This document shows positions 24,959 through 32,913 of a DNA stretch of 64,000 nt, in pieces. The number at the start of each line of letters is the position of its first letter. Position 1 is the first letter of the stretch. The position numbers and the translations under genes were made by a program. This DNA comes from Sphingomonas gilva (GTDB lineage: Bacteria > Pseudomonadota > Alphaproteobacteria > Sphingomonadales > Sphingomonadaceae), in the NCBI RefSeq assembly GCF_003515075.1, contig NZ_QWLV01000001.1, positions 434,001 to 498,000 of the forward strand. Direction: 5' to 3'. Below the pieces are notes generated by a model. The model was not told the DNA's origin. It did not search any database and saw only the letters and a list, made by a program, of their open reading frames with translations.

Positions 24959-25138
24959 ATGAACCATGCAGGCCAAGCCGAAAACAGTGCTGGGCAGGCC
25001 GTCGCGGTCGACGGCGTCGTGGTGCTCGATGGTCCGGATGGGGTTGCCGTTACCCTGTCGCCCGATGCGGCTGAGCAGACGGGGCGGAACCTGATCTCCG
25101 CCGCCGAGGAGGCGCGGCGACAGAGCGGGGACGCCTGA
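24959..25138 (+). CDS. Small hypothetical protein (59 residues)
   Basis: A short protein with the core VDGVVVLDGPDGVAVTLSPD followed by an amphipathic helix (AEQTGRNLISAAEEARRQSG). I do not recognise a named family. The ATG at 24959 has GGGAGAG 6 nt upstream; an earlier start at 24929 has none. It follows the Crp/Fnr gene by 54 bp on the same strand and is convergent with glpX, whose end is 3 bp away. Confidence 0.65.
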   Translation: MNHAGQAENSAGQAVAVDGVVVLDGPDGVAVTLSPDAAEQTGRNLISAAEEARRQSGDA

Positions 25139-25141
25139 CGC

Positions 25142-26116
25142 TCATCCCGGATTGCGGTGATCGCCCTTGACCCAGCGCACCGTGCCCGAGCTTGCGCGCA
25201 TCACCACGCTTTCGGTGGTCATCCGCCCGCCGCGCAGGTGCTTGACCCCGTCGAGCAGCGATCCGTCGGTCACGCCCGTCGCGGCGAAGATGCAGTCGCC
25301 CCTTGCGAGCTCCTTCAGGTCATAGACCTTGTCGAGATCCTCGATGCCCCATTTGCGCGCGCGGGCGCGCTCGTCATCGTTGCGAAACAGCAGCCGGCCC
25401 TTGAACTGTCCGCCGACGCAGCGCAGCGCCGCCGCCGCCAGCACGCCCTCCGGCGCGCCGCCCGAACCCATATAGATGTCGATGGTGGTGTCCGGGTCGG
25501 TCGTCGCGATCACGCCGGCGACGTCGCCGTCGGGGATCAGCATGATGCCGCAGCCGATCGCGCGCAGCTCCGCGATCAGCCTTTCGTGGCGCGGGCGATC
25601 GAGCACGCAGGCGATGATCTCCGCGGGCTTCACGCCCTTGGCCGCGGCCACCGCCGCGATATTCTCGGTCGCGGTCTTGTCGAGATCGATGACGCCTTCG
25701 GGGTAGCCGGGGCCGACCGCGATCTTCTCCATATAGACGTCGGGCGCGTTCAAGAGGCAGCCCTCCTCGGCGATGGCCAGCACCGCGAGCGCGTTGGGGC
25801 CGGCCTTGGCGGTGATCGTCGTGCCTTCGAGCGGATCGAGCGCGATGTCGATCCTGGGCCCCTTGCCGGGCGCGGAGCCGACCTTTTCGCCGATATAGAG
25901 CATCGGCGCCTCGTCGCGCTCGCCCTCGCCGATGACGACGGTGCCGTCCATGTAGAGCTCGTTCAATGCCGCGCGCATCGCCTCGACCGCGGCCGCGTCC
26001 GCCGCCTTCTCGTCACCGCGGCCGATCATCTTCGACGCGGCGATGGCGGCGGCTTCTGTCACGCGCACCATTTCGAGCACGAGGACGCGGTCGAGCATCT
26101 GGCTGGCGTTGGTCAT
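25142..26116 (-). CDS. glpX: Class II fructose-1,6-bisphosphatase GlpX
   Basis: GlpX hydrolyses fructose-1,6-bisphosphate to fructose-6-phosphate in gluconeogenesis. The 324-residue protein shows the family motifs: metal and phosphate residues in VVIGEGERDEAPMLYIGE and DPLEGTTITAKAGPNALAV, then IPDGDVAGVIATTDPDTTID, MGSGGAPEGVLAAAALRCVG and GVTDGSLLDGVKHLRGGR. Length and start are typical. It lies 64 bp downstream of hom on the same strand, an arrangement common in sphingomonads from general knowledge. Confidence 0.96.
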   Translation of the reverse strand: MTNASQMLDRVLVLEMVRVTEAAAIAASKMIGRGDEKAADAAAVEAMRAALNELYMDGTVVIGEGERDEAPMLYIGEKVGSAPGKGPRIDIALDPLEGTTITAKAGPNALAVLAIAEEGCLLNAPDVYMEKIAVGPGYPEGVIDLDKTATENIAAVAAAKGVKPAEIIACVLDRPRHERLIAELRAIGCGIMLIPDGDVAGVIATTDPDTTIDIYMGSGGAPEGVLAAAALRCVGGQFKGRLLFRNDDERARARKWGIEDLDKVYDLKELARGDCIFAATGVTDGSLLDGVKHLRGGRMTTESVVMRASSGTVRWVKGDHRNPG

Positions 26117-26180
26117 CGTATCTCTTTTCGCTGATGGTTGTTGTTCGCGCGGATAAGTGCGCAGGCGCAGCGTGTCGAGG

Positions 26181-27473
26181 TCAGGCGTCCAATATGTGCA
26201 TCAGCATCGGCTTGCCGACCAGGCTCGCCGATCCGTCGAGCCGCTCGAGCGCCTGCGTCACGCACCGCTCCGGCCCTTCATGCGTGACGATCGCGACCAG
26301 CACGCTGCCGTCGGGATTGGCGCCGCGCTGGATCAGGCTTTCGATCGAGACGCCGGCATCGCGCATCGCCGCCGCGATCTCGGCGAGCACGCCGGGCTTG
26401 TCGACCACCGAGAAGCGCAGATAGGCGCGCCCGCGGCGATCGCCTGCGTCGGCGGGGGGGAGCGTCGTCAGCTGGTCGGCGGGCATGGCGAAGGGCGGAC
26501 CATATTCGCCGCGGGCGATGTCGATCAGATCGGCGACGACCGCGCTCGCGGTCGGCCCGTCGCCCGCGCCGCGCCCCTGGAAGAACAGGCGGCCGACGAA
26601 ATTGCCCTCCGCCACCACCGCGTTCAATGATCCGACGACATGCGACAGCGGGTGCGCCGTCGGCACCAGCAGCGGATGGACGCGCTGGAACAGCCCGTTC
26701 GGCCCGGCCTCCGCCACGCCGACAAGGCGGACGCGGTAGCCAAGCGCCTTGGCCTCGGCGATGTCGGCGGCGATGACGTGGCGGATGCCGGTGATCGCGA
26801 CATCGTCAAAGGCGAGCGCGGTGCCGAAGGCGAGGGTGGACAGGATCGACAGCTTGTGCGCCGCGTCGACCCCGTCGATGTCGAAGCTGGGATCGGCCTC
26901 GGCGAAGCCCAGCGCCTGCGCCTCGGCGAGCACCTCGGCGAAGTCGCGGCCCTCCTCCTCCATCTTGGTCAGGATGAAATTGCAGGTGCCGTTGAGGATG
27001 CCGTAAACCTGGCTCAGCGCGTTGGCGGCGGCGCCCTCGCGCAGGCCCTTGATCACCGGGATGCCGCCCGCGACCGCCGCCTCATATTTGAGCGGGGCGC
27101 TCCTCTCCTCGGCGAGCGCCGCGAGGTCGAGCCCGTGATGCGCGATCATCGCCTTGTTGGCGGTGACGAAGGCGCGGCCGCCGTCCAGCGTCGCGCGCGC
27201 GAGGGTGAGGGCGGGGCCGTCCGATCCGCCGACCAGCTCGACCACCACGTCGGCGCCGGGATGGCGGGCTAGAGCGGTGGTGTCGTCGACCCATTCGAAG
27301 CGCGCGATGTCGACGCCGCGATCCTTGGCCCGGTCGCGTGCCGACACGGCGACGACCTCGATCGGCCGGCCGGCGCGGCGGGTGATGAGATCGCGATTGG
27401 CGTCGAGCAGGCGGATCACGCCCGCACCCACGGTCCCGAGGCCCGCAAGGGCGATCTTGAGCGGTTCGGTCAT
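26181..27473 (-). CDS. hom: Homoserine dehydrogenase
   Basis: This enzyme reduces aspartate semialdehyde to homoserine in threonine and methionine synthesis. The 430-residue product starts with a Rossmann motif (ALAGLGTVGAGVIRL), has the catalytic region ANKAMIAHHGLDLAALAEE, YEAAVAGGIPVIKGLREG, GILNGTCNFILTKMEEEG and DPSFDIDGVDAAHKLSILS, and ends with an ACT domain (RFSVVDKPGVLAEIAAAMRD onward) expected to bind threonine for feedback control. No leader peptide or riboswitch is apparent upstream. glpX follows on the same strand. Confidence 0.96.
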   Translation of the reverse strand: MTEPLKIALAGLGTVGAGVIRLLDANRDLITRRAGRPIEVVAVSARDRAKDRGVDIARFEWVDDTTALARHPGADVVVELVGGSDGPALTLARATLDGGRAFVTANKAMIAHHGLDLAALAEERSAPLKYEAAVAGGIPVIKGLREGAAANALSQVYGILNGTCNFILTKMEEEGRDFAEVLAEAQALGFAEADPSFDIDGVDAAHKLSILSTLAFGTALAFDDVAITGIRHVIAADIAEAKALGYRVRLVGVAEAGPNGLFQRVHPLLVPTAHPLSHVVGSLNAVVAEGNFVGRLFFQGRGAGDGPTASAVVADLIDIARGEYGPPFAMPADQLTTLPPADAGDRRGRAYLRFSVVDKPGVLAEIAAAMRDAGVSIESLIQRGANPDGSVLVAIVTHEGPERCVTQALERLDGSASLVGKPMLMHILDA

Positions 27474-27538
27474 GTGGTCGGCCCCTTTCGCGGGGTGCGC
27501 CCTATGCGAAGTGGGGGTGGATGGAAAGATCTAGAGCA

Positions 27539-27635
27539 ATCCGTCGCCCCTGCGCAGGCAGGGGCCGCTGGGTTTGTGGCACATCCAACCTCGCCTATGC
27601 CGACTGCGGCCCCTGCCTTCGCAGGGGCGACGGAT
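27539..27635. repeat. Inverted repeat family D, copy 1
   Basis: The 97-bp element opens with ATCCGTCGCCCCTGCG and closes with CGCAGGGGCGACGGAT, inner arms CAGGCAGGGGCCGC and GCGGCCCCTGCC. The arms are nearly perfect inverted repeats, so transcripts would form a long hairpin. It sits between hom and the 2OG oxygenase gene, one base from the latter's stop. A half copy occurs at 53068-53089. Confidence 0.85.
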
Positions 27636-27636
27636 A

Positions 27637-28593
27637 TTACTTCACCAGCCCGATCTCGCGCAGGCGCTGCATCAGATAGTCGTTGGCGGTGATCGGGTCG
27701 GGATAGCGGTCGGGATTGTCCGCGCTCACCGTCTCGGGCAGCGTCTCGATCAGGAAATCGCTGCGCAGGTGGAGGAAGAAGGGCATCGAATAACGCGCCA
27801 CCCCGCGCCGCTCGACCGGCGGGTTGACCACGCGGTGGGTGGTCGAGGGCAGGACGTGGTTGGTCAGCCGCTGCAGCATGTCGCCGACATTGACCACCAG
27901 CGCGCCCTCGGGCGGCTTGACCGGCAGCCAGCGGCCGTCCTTGTCGAGCAGCTCCAGCCCCGCCTCCTCGGCGCCGAGCAGCAGGGTGATGAGGTTGATG
28001 TCCTCATGTGCGCCGGCGCGGACGCCCGGTGCGTCGGGGCCGATCGGCGGATAATGGAGCAGGCGCAGCACCGAGTTTCCGTCGCGCACGGCATCGTCGA
28101 ACCAGTCGGGAGCGAGTCCGAGATGCCGCGCGATCGCCGAGAGCAGCCGCCGGCCGACGCCGTCCAGCGCATCGTAGAGCGCGAGCATCGTCTCCCTGAA
28201 GCCTTCGGGTTTTTCGGGCCAGACATTGTCGGCCATATGGTCGCGGAAGGGGTGGCCTGGCGCGAGCTCGCGGCCGACATGCCAGAACTCCTTCAGGTCG
28301 TGCAGCTTGGCGTCCTTGGCGATCTCGGTGCCGAACGGGGTGTGGCCCCGCGCGCCGCCGCCGCCGGGAATGTGATAGCTGCGCTTCACCTCCTCCGGCT
28401 GGTCGAAATAGGCCTTGGTCAGCGCCCAGGCGCGGTCGACCAGCGCGGGATCGATGCCGTGATCGGAAACGATGGCGAAGCCGAAGCGCTCGAACGAACC
28501 GCCGAGATCGGCGGCGAAAGCGGCTGGATCGCGCGCCTCGTCATCAAGGCTGAGCGGCGGGACGGCGAGCGTGGGGGTGTCGAGCATGGTCAT
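27637..28593 (-). CDS. Isopenicillin N synthase-like 2-oxoglutarate/Fe(II) oxygenase
   Basis: The 318-residue protein is of the isopenicillin N synthase/2OG-Fe(II) dioxygenase family. The N-terminal DIOX_N region is around FERFGFAIVSDHGIDPALV, and the iron ligands are the His and Asp in AHEDINLITLL and the distal His in STTHRVVNPP; the R in RRGVARYSMPFFLH would hold 2-oxoglutarate. A beta-lactam role is not implied: such proteins are widespread in bacteria with unknown substrates. The ATG at 28593 or the one two codons later may be used. No operon partner is evident. Confidence 0.92.
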   Translation of the reverse strand: MTMLDTPTLAVPPLSLDDEARDPAAFAADLGGSFERFGFAIVSDHGIDPALVDRAWALTKAYFDQPEEVKRSYHIPGGGGARGHTPFGTEIAKDAKLHDLKEFWHVGRELAPGHPFRDHMADNVWPEKPEGFRETMLALYDALDGVGRRLLSAIARHLGLAPDWFDDAVRDGNSVLRLLHYPPIGPDAPGVRAGAHEDINLITLLLGAEEAGLELLDKDGRWLPVKPPEGALVVNVGDMLQRLTNHVLPSTTHRVVNPPVERRGVARYSMPFFLHLRSDFLIETLPETVSADNPDRYPDPITANDYLMQRLREIGLVK

Positions 28594-28655
28594 TTCTTTT
28601 GTGGAGGGGAATCGTGCAACGGCTTTAGCGCAAATCCCGCCCCACAGAAATCGAC

Positions 28656-29162
28656 TTAGCCGCCGATCGTGATCGTCCCGTCGCTCGCCGCCGCGCCATT
28701 GGGGCTGAGCTCCATGCGGAACGGCTTGCCCTCGTCGGTGGTGCCGCTCAGCGCGTTTCCGGCAGCGGTGAGCTTGAAGCCCGCCTGTTGCAGCTGTTCG
28801 CCGAACCAGTTCCGCACCACATCGGCTGCGGCAGGCGCGGCGAAGCGCACCGTGACCCCGCCCGATCCTTCGCCCTCGTTGCCGCCGTCGGCGATGTTCA
28901 GGCTGGTGATGGTCGATCCGGGATAGAGATTGACCCCGTTCATCTCGAAATCGCCCGCGTCCAGCTTCAGCTTGGGCATGGCGATATCCGCCTTGAAGCC
29001 CGGCAGGTCGATCTTCATCGCGCCACTGTTGCCGTCGGTCGAGATCGTCGCCGCGGCGCCGCTTTCGGTCTCGCCGTTGAAGGTGATGGACGTGCCGTCT
29101 TCGTCACCACCCGAACAGGCGGCGATCGACAAGGCGGCAAGCGGAACCAGCATCATACGCAT
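28656..29162 (-). CDS. Small lipoprotein, unknown function
   Basis: The 168-residue product has a short signal ending in a lipobox (LAALSIAAC at about 8-16), so it is probably anchored in the outer or inner membrane. The mature region is low in charge, glycine- and threonine-rich, and includes VTVRFAAPAAADVVRNWFGE and TDEGKPFRMELSPNGA. I do not recognise a family. It is transcribed away from the efflux gene across a palindrome-containing gap. Confidence 0.85.
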   Translation of the reverse strand: MRMMLVPLAALSIAACSGGDEDGTSITFNGETESGAAATISTDGNSGAMKIDLPGFKADIAMPKLKLDAGDFEMNGVNLYPGSTITSLNIADGGNEGEGSGGVTVRFAAPAAADVVRNWFGEQLQQAGFKLTAAGNALSGTTDEGKPFRMELSPNGAAASDGTITIGG

Positions 29163-29206
29163 CGATCGTCTCCAACTGTATTATCCATTTAATACAGTGA
29201 CGATCG
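29163..29206. promoter_or_regulatory. Strong palindrome between divergent genes, probable operator
   Basis: ACTGTATTA (29175-29183), a 6-nt spacer, and its exact reverse complement TAATACAGT (29190-29198) form a perfect 9-bp inverted repeat. It is flanked by outer arms CGATCGTC (29163-29170) and GACGATCG (29199-29206), also complementary but offset by a 4-nt bulge. It is AT-rich within GC-rich DNA and lies between the start of the lipoprotein gene and the MFS efflux gene. A TetR- or MarR-type operator is likely; the regulator is not encoded next door. Confidence 0.6.
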
Positions 29207-29265
29207 AGCAGGTCAATTCCCGCATATGATTGTGCGCTGCAACAAAACTGGTCTAAGGAACTCTC

Positions 29266-30510
29266 ATGCAAGCCCATCCGCCCGTCACGCCCAGCAGCAT
29301 CGCACCGCTTGGCCCGCGCGAGTTCGTCGCGCTGGTGGCGTGCATGATGGCGATGACCGCGCTCGGCATCGATTCGATGCTGCCCGCGCTCCCCGCCATC
29401 GGCGGCGACTTCGCGCTGGCCGACGCCAACGACCAGCAATGGGTGATCGCGGTCTTCATGTTCGGCTTCGCCAGCGGGCAGCTGCTGTGGGGACCGCTCA
29501 GCGACCGCTTCGGCCGCCGGCCGATCTTCATGCTCACGCTGGCGCTGGGCGCGGTCTTCAACGCCGTCGCCGCCTTTTCGGCAAGCTACGAGCTTTTGCT
29601 GGCGGCGCGCTTCGCCAGCGGCATCGCCGTCGCCTCGTCGCGCGTGGTGACCGTGGCGCTGGTGCGCGACTGCTATTCGGGCCGCGCGATGGCGCGGGTG
29701 ATGAGCCTGGCCTTCATCGTCTTCATGGCCGCGCCGGTGCTTGCGCCGACGATCGGCACGCTGGTGATGCTGGTCGCGCCTTGGCGGGCGATCTTCTGGA
29801 CGCTCGCCGCCGCCGCGGCGCTGACATTGCTGTGGGTCTCCGCGCGCCTGCCCGAGACGCTGCATGCCGAGGATCGCCTGCCCTTGAGCCTGACGCGGCT
29901 CGCCCGCGGCGCGCGCTTCGCGCTGACCGAGCGCAACTCGATCGGCTACACGCTGGCGATGGCCTGCGTTTCGACCGGGCTGTTCGGCTTCATCAACTCG
30001 ATCCCGCAGGTGCTCGACGTGGCGTTCGACGCGCTGGACAGGCTCGCGCTGGTCTTCGCCAGCGTCGCCGGGCTGATGGCGGCCGCGAACTATTTCAACT
30101 CGCGCATCGTCATGCGCCTCGGCACGCGGCTGCTGTCGCATTCGGCGCTGCTGGGCTTCATCTTCTTCGCGCTGGTCCATCTCGGCTTCGCATTTTCGGG
30201 CGCGGAGACCTTGTGGAGCTTCGTCATCGTCCAGGCGCTGATGATGGGCTGTTTCGGCCTCGCCAGCGCCAATTTCGGCGCGATGGCGATGGATAATATG
30301 GGCCATATCGCCGGCACCGCATCGAGCGTGCAGGGCTTCATCGGCACCGCCGGCGGCGCGCTTGGCGGCATCCTGATCGGCCAGGCGTTCGATGGCACGA
30401 CGATCCCGCTCTACACCGGCTTCCTGCTCGGCGGGCTGGGCGCGCTCGCGGCGGTGCTGGTGACCGAGCAGGGCAGGCTGTTCCGCGCGCATCACGCCGC
30501 CAACGGCTGA
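29266..30510 (+). CDS. MFS multidrug efflux transporter, Bcr/CflA type
   Basis: The 414-residue protein has twelve predicted membrane helices and the major facilitator motif A in GPLSDRFGRRPIFM after helix 2, with the drug:H+ antiporter pattern of Bcr/CflA pumps (FASGIAVASSRVVTVALVRD and APVLAPTIGTLVM in helices 4-5). It would expel small drugs from the cytoplasm using the proton gradient. The ATG at 29266 has AAGGA upstream. It is probably controlled through the palindrome at 29163-29206. Confidence 0.93.
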   Translation: MQAHPPVTPSSIAPLGPREFVALVACMMAMTALGIDSMLPALPAIGGDFALADANDQQWVIAVFMFGFASGQLLWGPLSDRFGRRPIFMLTLALGAVFNAVAAFSASYELLLAARFASGIAVASSRVVTVALVRDCYSGRAMARVMSLAFIVFMAAPVLAPTIGTLVMLVAPWRAIFWTLAAAAALTLLWVSARLPETLHAEDRLPLSLTRLARGARFALTERNSIGYTLAMACVSTGLFGFINSIPQVLDVAFDALDRLALVFASVAGLMAAANYFNSRIVMRLGTRLLSHSALLGFIFFALVHLGFAFSGAETLWSFVIVQALMMGCFGLASANFGAMAMDNMGHIAGTASSVQGFIGTAGGALGGILIGQAFDGTTIPLYTGFLLGGLGALAAVLVTEQGRLFRAHHAANG

Positions 30511-30578
30511 TCGCAATTCGCCGGAACCGGGGCGGCTCGACCCACGTTCGCCCTTCATCATCCTTGATGGAGGTCGAG

Positions 30579-30842
30579 ATGGGTGGACGGCATGTAATCG
30601 GTCACGGCACGGGCGACGACGGTTTCGACGAGGAAGGCTATGACGAAAGCCAGCGCGCCGAAATCCTGGAGTTCGAACGCGAAGGGCGGACCGACGGCAC
30701 GATCGTGACCGACCTCGATCCCGATCTGGGCGAGGACGAGGATCTGATGGACGATGAGGACAAGATCGAAGCGATCGAGGACACCGATCTCGGCGAGTCG
30801 GACGATGAAGAGGACGAGAATGCCGACGAGGAAGATCGTTGA
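30579..30842 (+). CDS. Small highly acidic protein
   Basis: The 87-residue product has more than a third Asp plus Glu; the last 40 residues are an acidic tail (GEDEDLMDDEDKIEAIEDTD and similar). The N-terminal part contains GGRHVIGHGTGDDGFDEEGY. I do not recognise a function; acidic tails often mediate binding to basic proteins or cations. The ATG at 30579 has GGAGG 5 nt upstream; an earlier start at 30564 does not. Its stop overlaps the TTG start of the next gene. Confidence 0.75.
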   Translation: MGGRHVIGHGTGDDGFDEEGYDESQRAEILEFEREGRTDGTIVTDLDPDLGEDEDLMDDEDKIEAIEDTDLGESDDEEDENADEEDR

Positions 30843-31642
30843 GACCTGGCGTTCCCCTCCTTTCCGCCGCGATGCTCGCGCTGCTGCTCGCGGGATGCGC
30901 CGATCCCACCGACGGCGCGCCGGCCAATGACGCGCTGGCCGGCGCCGGCGCGCCGCTCGACATCGACACGATCGGCGCTGAGAATATGGAAGGGCCGGCC
31001 AATCTGGGCATCGATGCCTCACCCGAGCCCGGCCCCGACGATGCGCGCAGCGTCGTCGCGGCTTATTTCGATGCGCTTTCCGCCGGCCGCTACGATGACG
31101 CCTTCGCGCTATGGGAACCCGAGGCGGCGGGCATGGACGCCGAGGCGTTCGCCGCCGGCTTCGCTGAATATCGCAGCTACAAGGCCGAGATCGGGGTTCC
31201 CGGCCGCGTCGACGCCGGCGCCGGCCAACGCTATGTCACTGTGCCGGTCCGCGTGACCGCCGTCACGGTCGATGATGGCGAGACGGTGACGATGGTCGGC
31301 CCGGTCACGCTCCATCGCAGCGGGGCGATCGACGGGGCAACCGCCGCGCAGCGCCGCTGGCGCATCCGCGATACGGCCTTGAGGCCGCTGCCGGACGGTG
31401 CGGCCGCTGACCCTTCGGCGGACTATGCCTGCGAGGACGGTCCGGATTTCACCGCCAGCTTCGACAATGACGCCGACACCGCGACGATCGCGCTCGCGGG
31501 CGAGGCGCCGGTGGTTCTGGCCGGACAGCGCCCCGCATCGGGCATCTGGTATGCGGGCGAGGGTTGGGAACTGCGCGGCAAGGGGCGCGACGCGACGCTG
31601 ACCCGCCCCGGAGAGCCGCCGGTCGAGTGCGGCACGCGATAA
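30839..31642 (+). CDS. Lipoprotein with C-terminal MliC-like lysozyme-inhibitor domain
   Basis: The 267-residue protein has a signal with the lipobox LLAGC (about 16-20). The central part (DARSVVAAYFDALSAGRYDD, FALWEPEA) resembles an NTF2-like or nuclear-transport-factor fold region. The last 70 residues (ADYACEDGPDFTASFDND, ASGIWYAGEGWELRGKG and PVECGTR, with paired cysteines) match MliC, the C-type lysozyme inhibitor domain. The TTG at 30839 overlaps the preceding stop (TTGA), implying coupled translation. MliC proteins protect peptidoglycan from lysozyme; the fusion is unusual. Confidence 0.85.
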   Translation: MRPGVPLLSAAMLALLLAGCADPTDGAPANDALAGAGAPLDIDTIGAENMEGPANLGIDASPEPGPDDARSVVAAYFDALSAGRYDDAFALWEPEAAGMDAEAFAAGFAEYRSYKAEIGVPGRVDAGAGQRYVTVPVRVTAVTVDDGETVTMVGPVTLHRSGAIDGATAAQRRWRIRDTALRPLPDGAAADPSADYACEDGPDFTASFDNDADTATIALAGEAPVVLAGQRPASGIWYAGEGWELRGKGRDATLTRPGEPPVECGTR

Positions 31643-31665
31643 GGGTGTGTGAGCGGGTGCCCCAG

Positions 31666-31943
31666 ATTCGGAAGATCTGGTTCACGCGAAGCCGCGGAGG
31701 CGCGAAGGAGAAGAAGAAGAAGAAGGAAGATTGGTTCACGCGGAGGCGCGGAGACGCAGAGATTTGGTCCTGCCGCGCTGGCGGTTTGCATCTTCCTGAG
31801 GTTTTCGCTTGGCGCAGCGTAGAGAGGTGAATGCGCTTCGCGCAGGGCGCCGGCATCTCTGCGCTCTTAGCGTCTCCGCGTGAAAACCCGTCTTCGCGCC
31901 TTCGCGCCTTCGCGTGAGCCAGATCTTCCGAATGTCGATCCGC
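31666..31943. repeat. Large inverted repeat family C, copy 1
   Basis: The termini are ATTCGGAAGATCTGGTTCAC and, at the other end, its near-perfect reverse complement; one mismatch is seen in 25 bases. Inside are runs such as GCGGAGGCGCGAAGG, an AGA-rich stretch (AGAAGAAGAAG) and, facing it, GCGTCTCCGCGTG and CGCCTTCGCGCC. The segment is noncoding between a lipoprotein gene and a convergent PilZ gene. A related copy is at 36801-37116. Confidence 0.88.
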
Positions 31944-31951
31944 CGCTGGTG

Positions 31952-32332
31952 TCAGCAGGCTGCGGGTTCGCAGGTGCCGATGCTGATCAGGCGCGCGAGC
32001 GGGCCCGATTTGAGCGGCTGATCGAACGCGCCGCCGACCTTGCCGCCGGTGCTCCAGATCACGCGCGCCGAGACGTAGCCGATTTCGGGAAGCTGTAGCC
32101 GCGCGGTCTCGCCGGGAATGAACTGCTGATCGGTCTCGGCCATGAACCCGCCCGAGGACAGATCGCGGACGACGGCCGGATGGCCGTGCGTACCGAGCGC
32201 GCGCAACACCGTCTCGACCGCCACGGCGGTGCGCGGATGGCGCCGCGCGTCAACCATGGCGCGCGGCGGAACGCTGGCGATGCGTGCGTCGATGCGGAAA
32301 TGTGCCCCCATGTCCAGGGTGATAGCCGTCAC
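31952..32332 (-). CDS. PilZ domain protein (putative c-di-GMP binding)
   Basis: The 126-residue protein contains a single PilZ domain: the RxxxR part is RRHPR and the DxSxxG part is DLSSGGF, followed by GETARLQLPEIGYVSARVIW. PilZ proteins bind cyclic di-GMP and act on motility, polysaccharide export or transcription. The start is uncertain: GTG at 32332 gives the listed protein; ATG at 32311 would remove seven residues without touching the domain. No neighbouring target gene is apparent. A flagellar link is possible but not shown by proximity. Confidence 0.88.
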   Translation of the reverse strand: MTAITLDMGAHFRIDARIASVPPRAMVDARRHPRTAVAVETVLRALGTHGHPAVVRDLSSGGFMAETDQQFIPGETARLQLPEIGYVSARVIWSTGGKVGGAFDQPLKSGPLARLISIGTCEPAAC

Positions 32333-32364
32333 GAGTAAACAAGTGGTGAGCGCTCCGCCTCCGA

Positions 32365-32667
32365 TCAGCGGCGGCGGCGCGCGCGCGCCTCGCGGCCGAG
32401 CAGGTGGACGGCGATACTCGCCGCGAAGGCCGCGGCGACCGCGGTGAAGACCACGATGAATCCGGCCAGGATCATGTCGGACAGGTTGAACTGGCCCAAC
32501 CGGTAGCTGCCCGCGCGGACCAGGCCATAAGCGAGCGGGGAGAGGATCAGCAGCGTCAGCGCGAACGCGGCGAGGCCCATGCGCCGCGCCACGCGCTGCG
32601 TGTGATCGCGGTCCCCCAGCAAGGCGGGCCGGACATCACGTTGCTGCCTGCGAACCTGACGGCTCAT
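32365..32667 (-). CDS. Small membrane protein, unknown function
   Basis: The 100-residue product has a basic N-terminus (RQVRRQQRDVRPALLGDRD), two membrane helices (MGLAAFALTLLILSPLAYGL and ILAGFIVVFTAVAAAFAASI) and a basic tail (REARARRRR). The family is not recognised. The ATG at 32667 is preferred; the frame is open upstream without conserved content. It lies on the same strand as the PilZ gene, 32 bp upstream of it. Confidence 0.7.
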   Translation of the reverse strand: MSRQVRRQQRDVRPALLGDRDHTQRVARRMGLAAFALTLLILSPLAYGLVRAGSYRLGQFNLSDMILAGFIVVFTAVAAAFAASIAVHLLGREARARRRR

Positions 32668-32851
32668 TATCGACAATCCCCCCTCGGCCATCGGCCATGA
32701 TCCCCGGCCTTGCGGCCGTTCCCCGGATCGCGAGGAGTGCTTCACCGAATTCGGCGTGAAGTCAAGCGATTGGGCATGTTCGCCTCCGGATCGGAGAAGG
32801 TTTTGGCGGCGCGACAAGCGCCGTTGTCACCGTTCCTCACGGATTCCTCAT

Positions 32852-32880
32852 TTGACGCTCACAACGATTCATCGCTAATA
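32852..32880 (+). promoter_or_regulatory. Possible creD promoter
   Basis: TTGACG at 32852-32857 is followed by 17-18 nt and CTAATA/TAATAG near 32875-32881. The -35 box is good and the -10 box is weak. It lies about 35 nt upstream of the creD start in an otherwise featureless 246-bp gap. Confidence 0.35.
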
Positions 32881-32913
32881 GGCCACGCTTCATCGACAGC
32901 AAGGTGAGATGTG

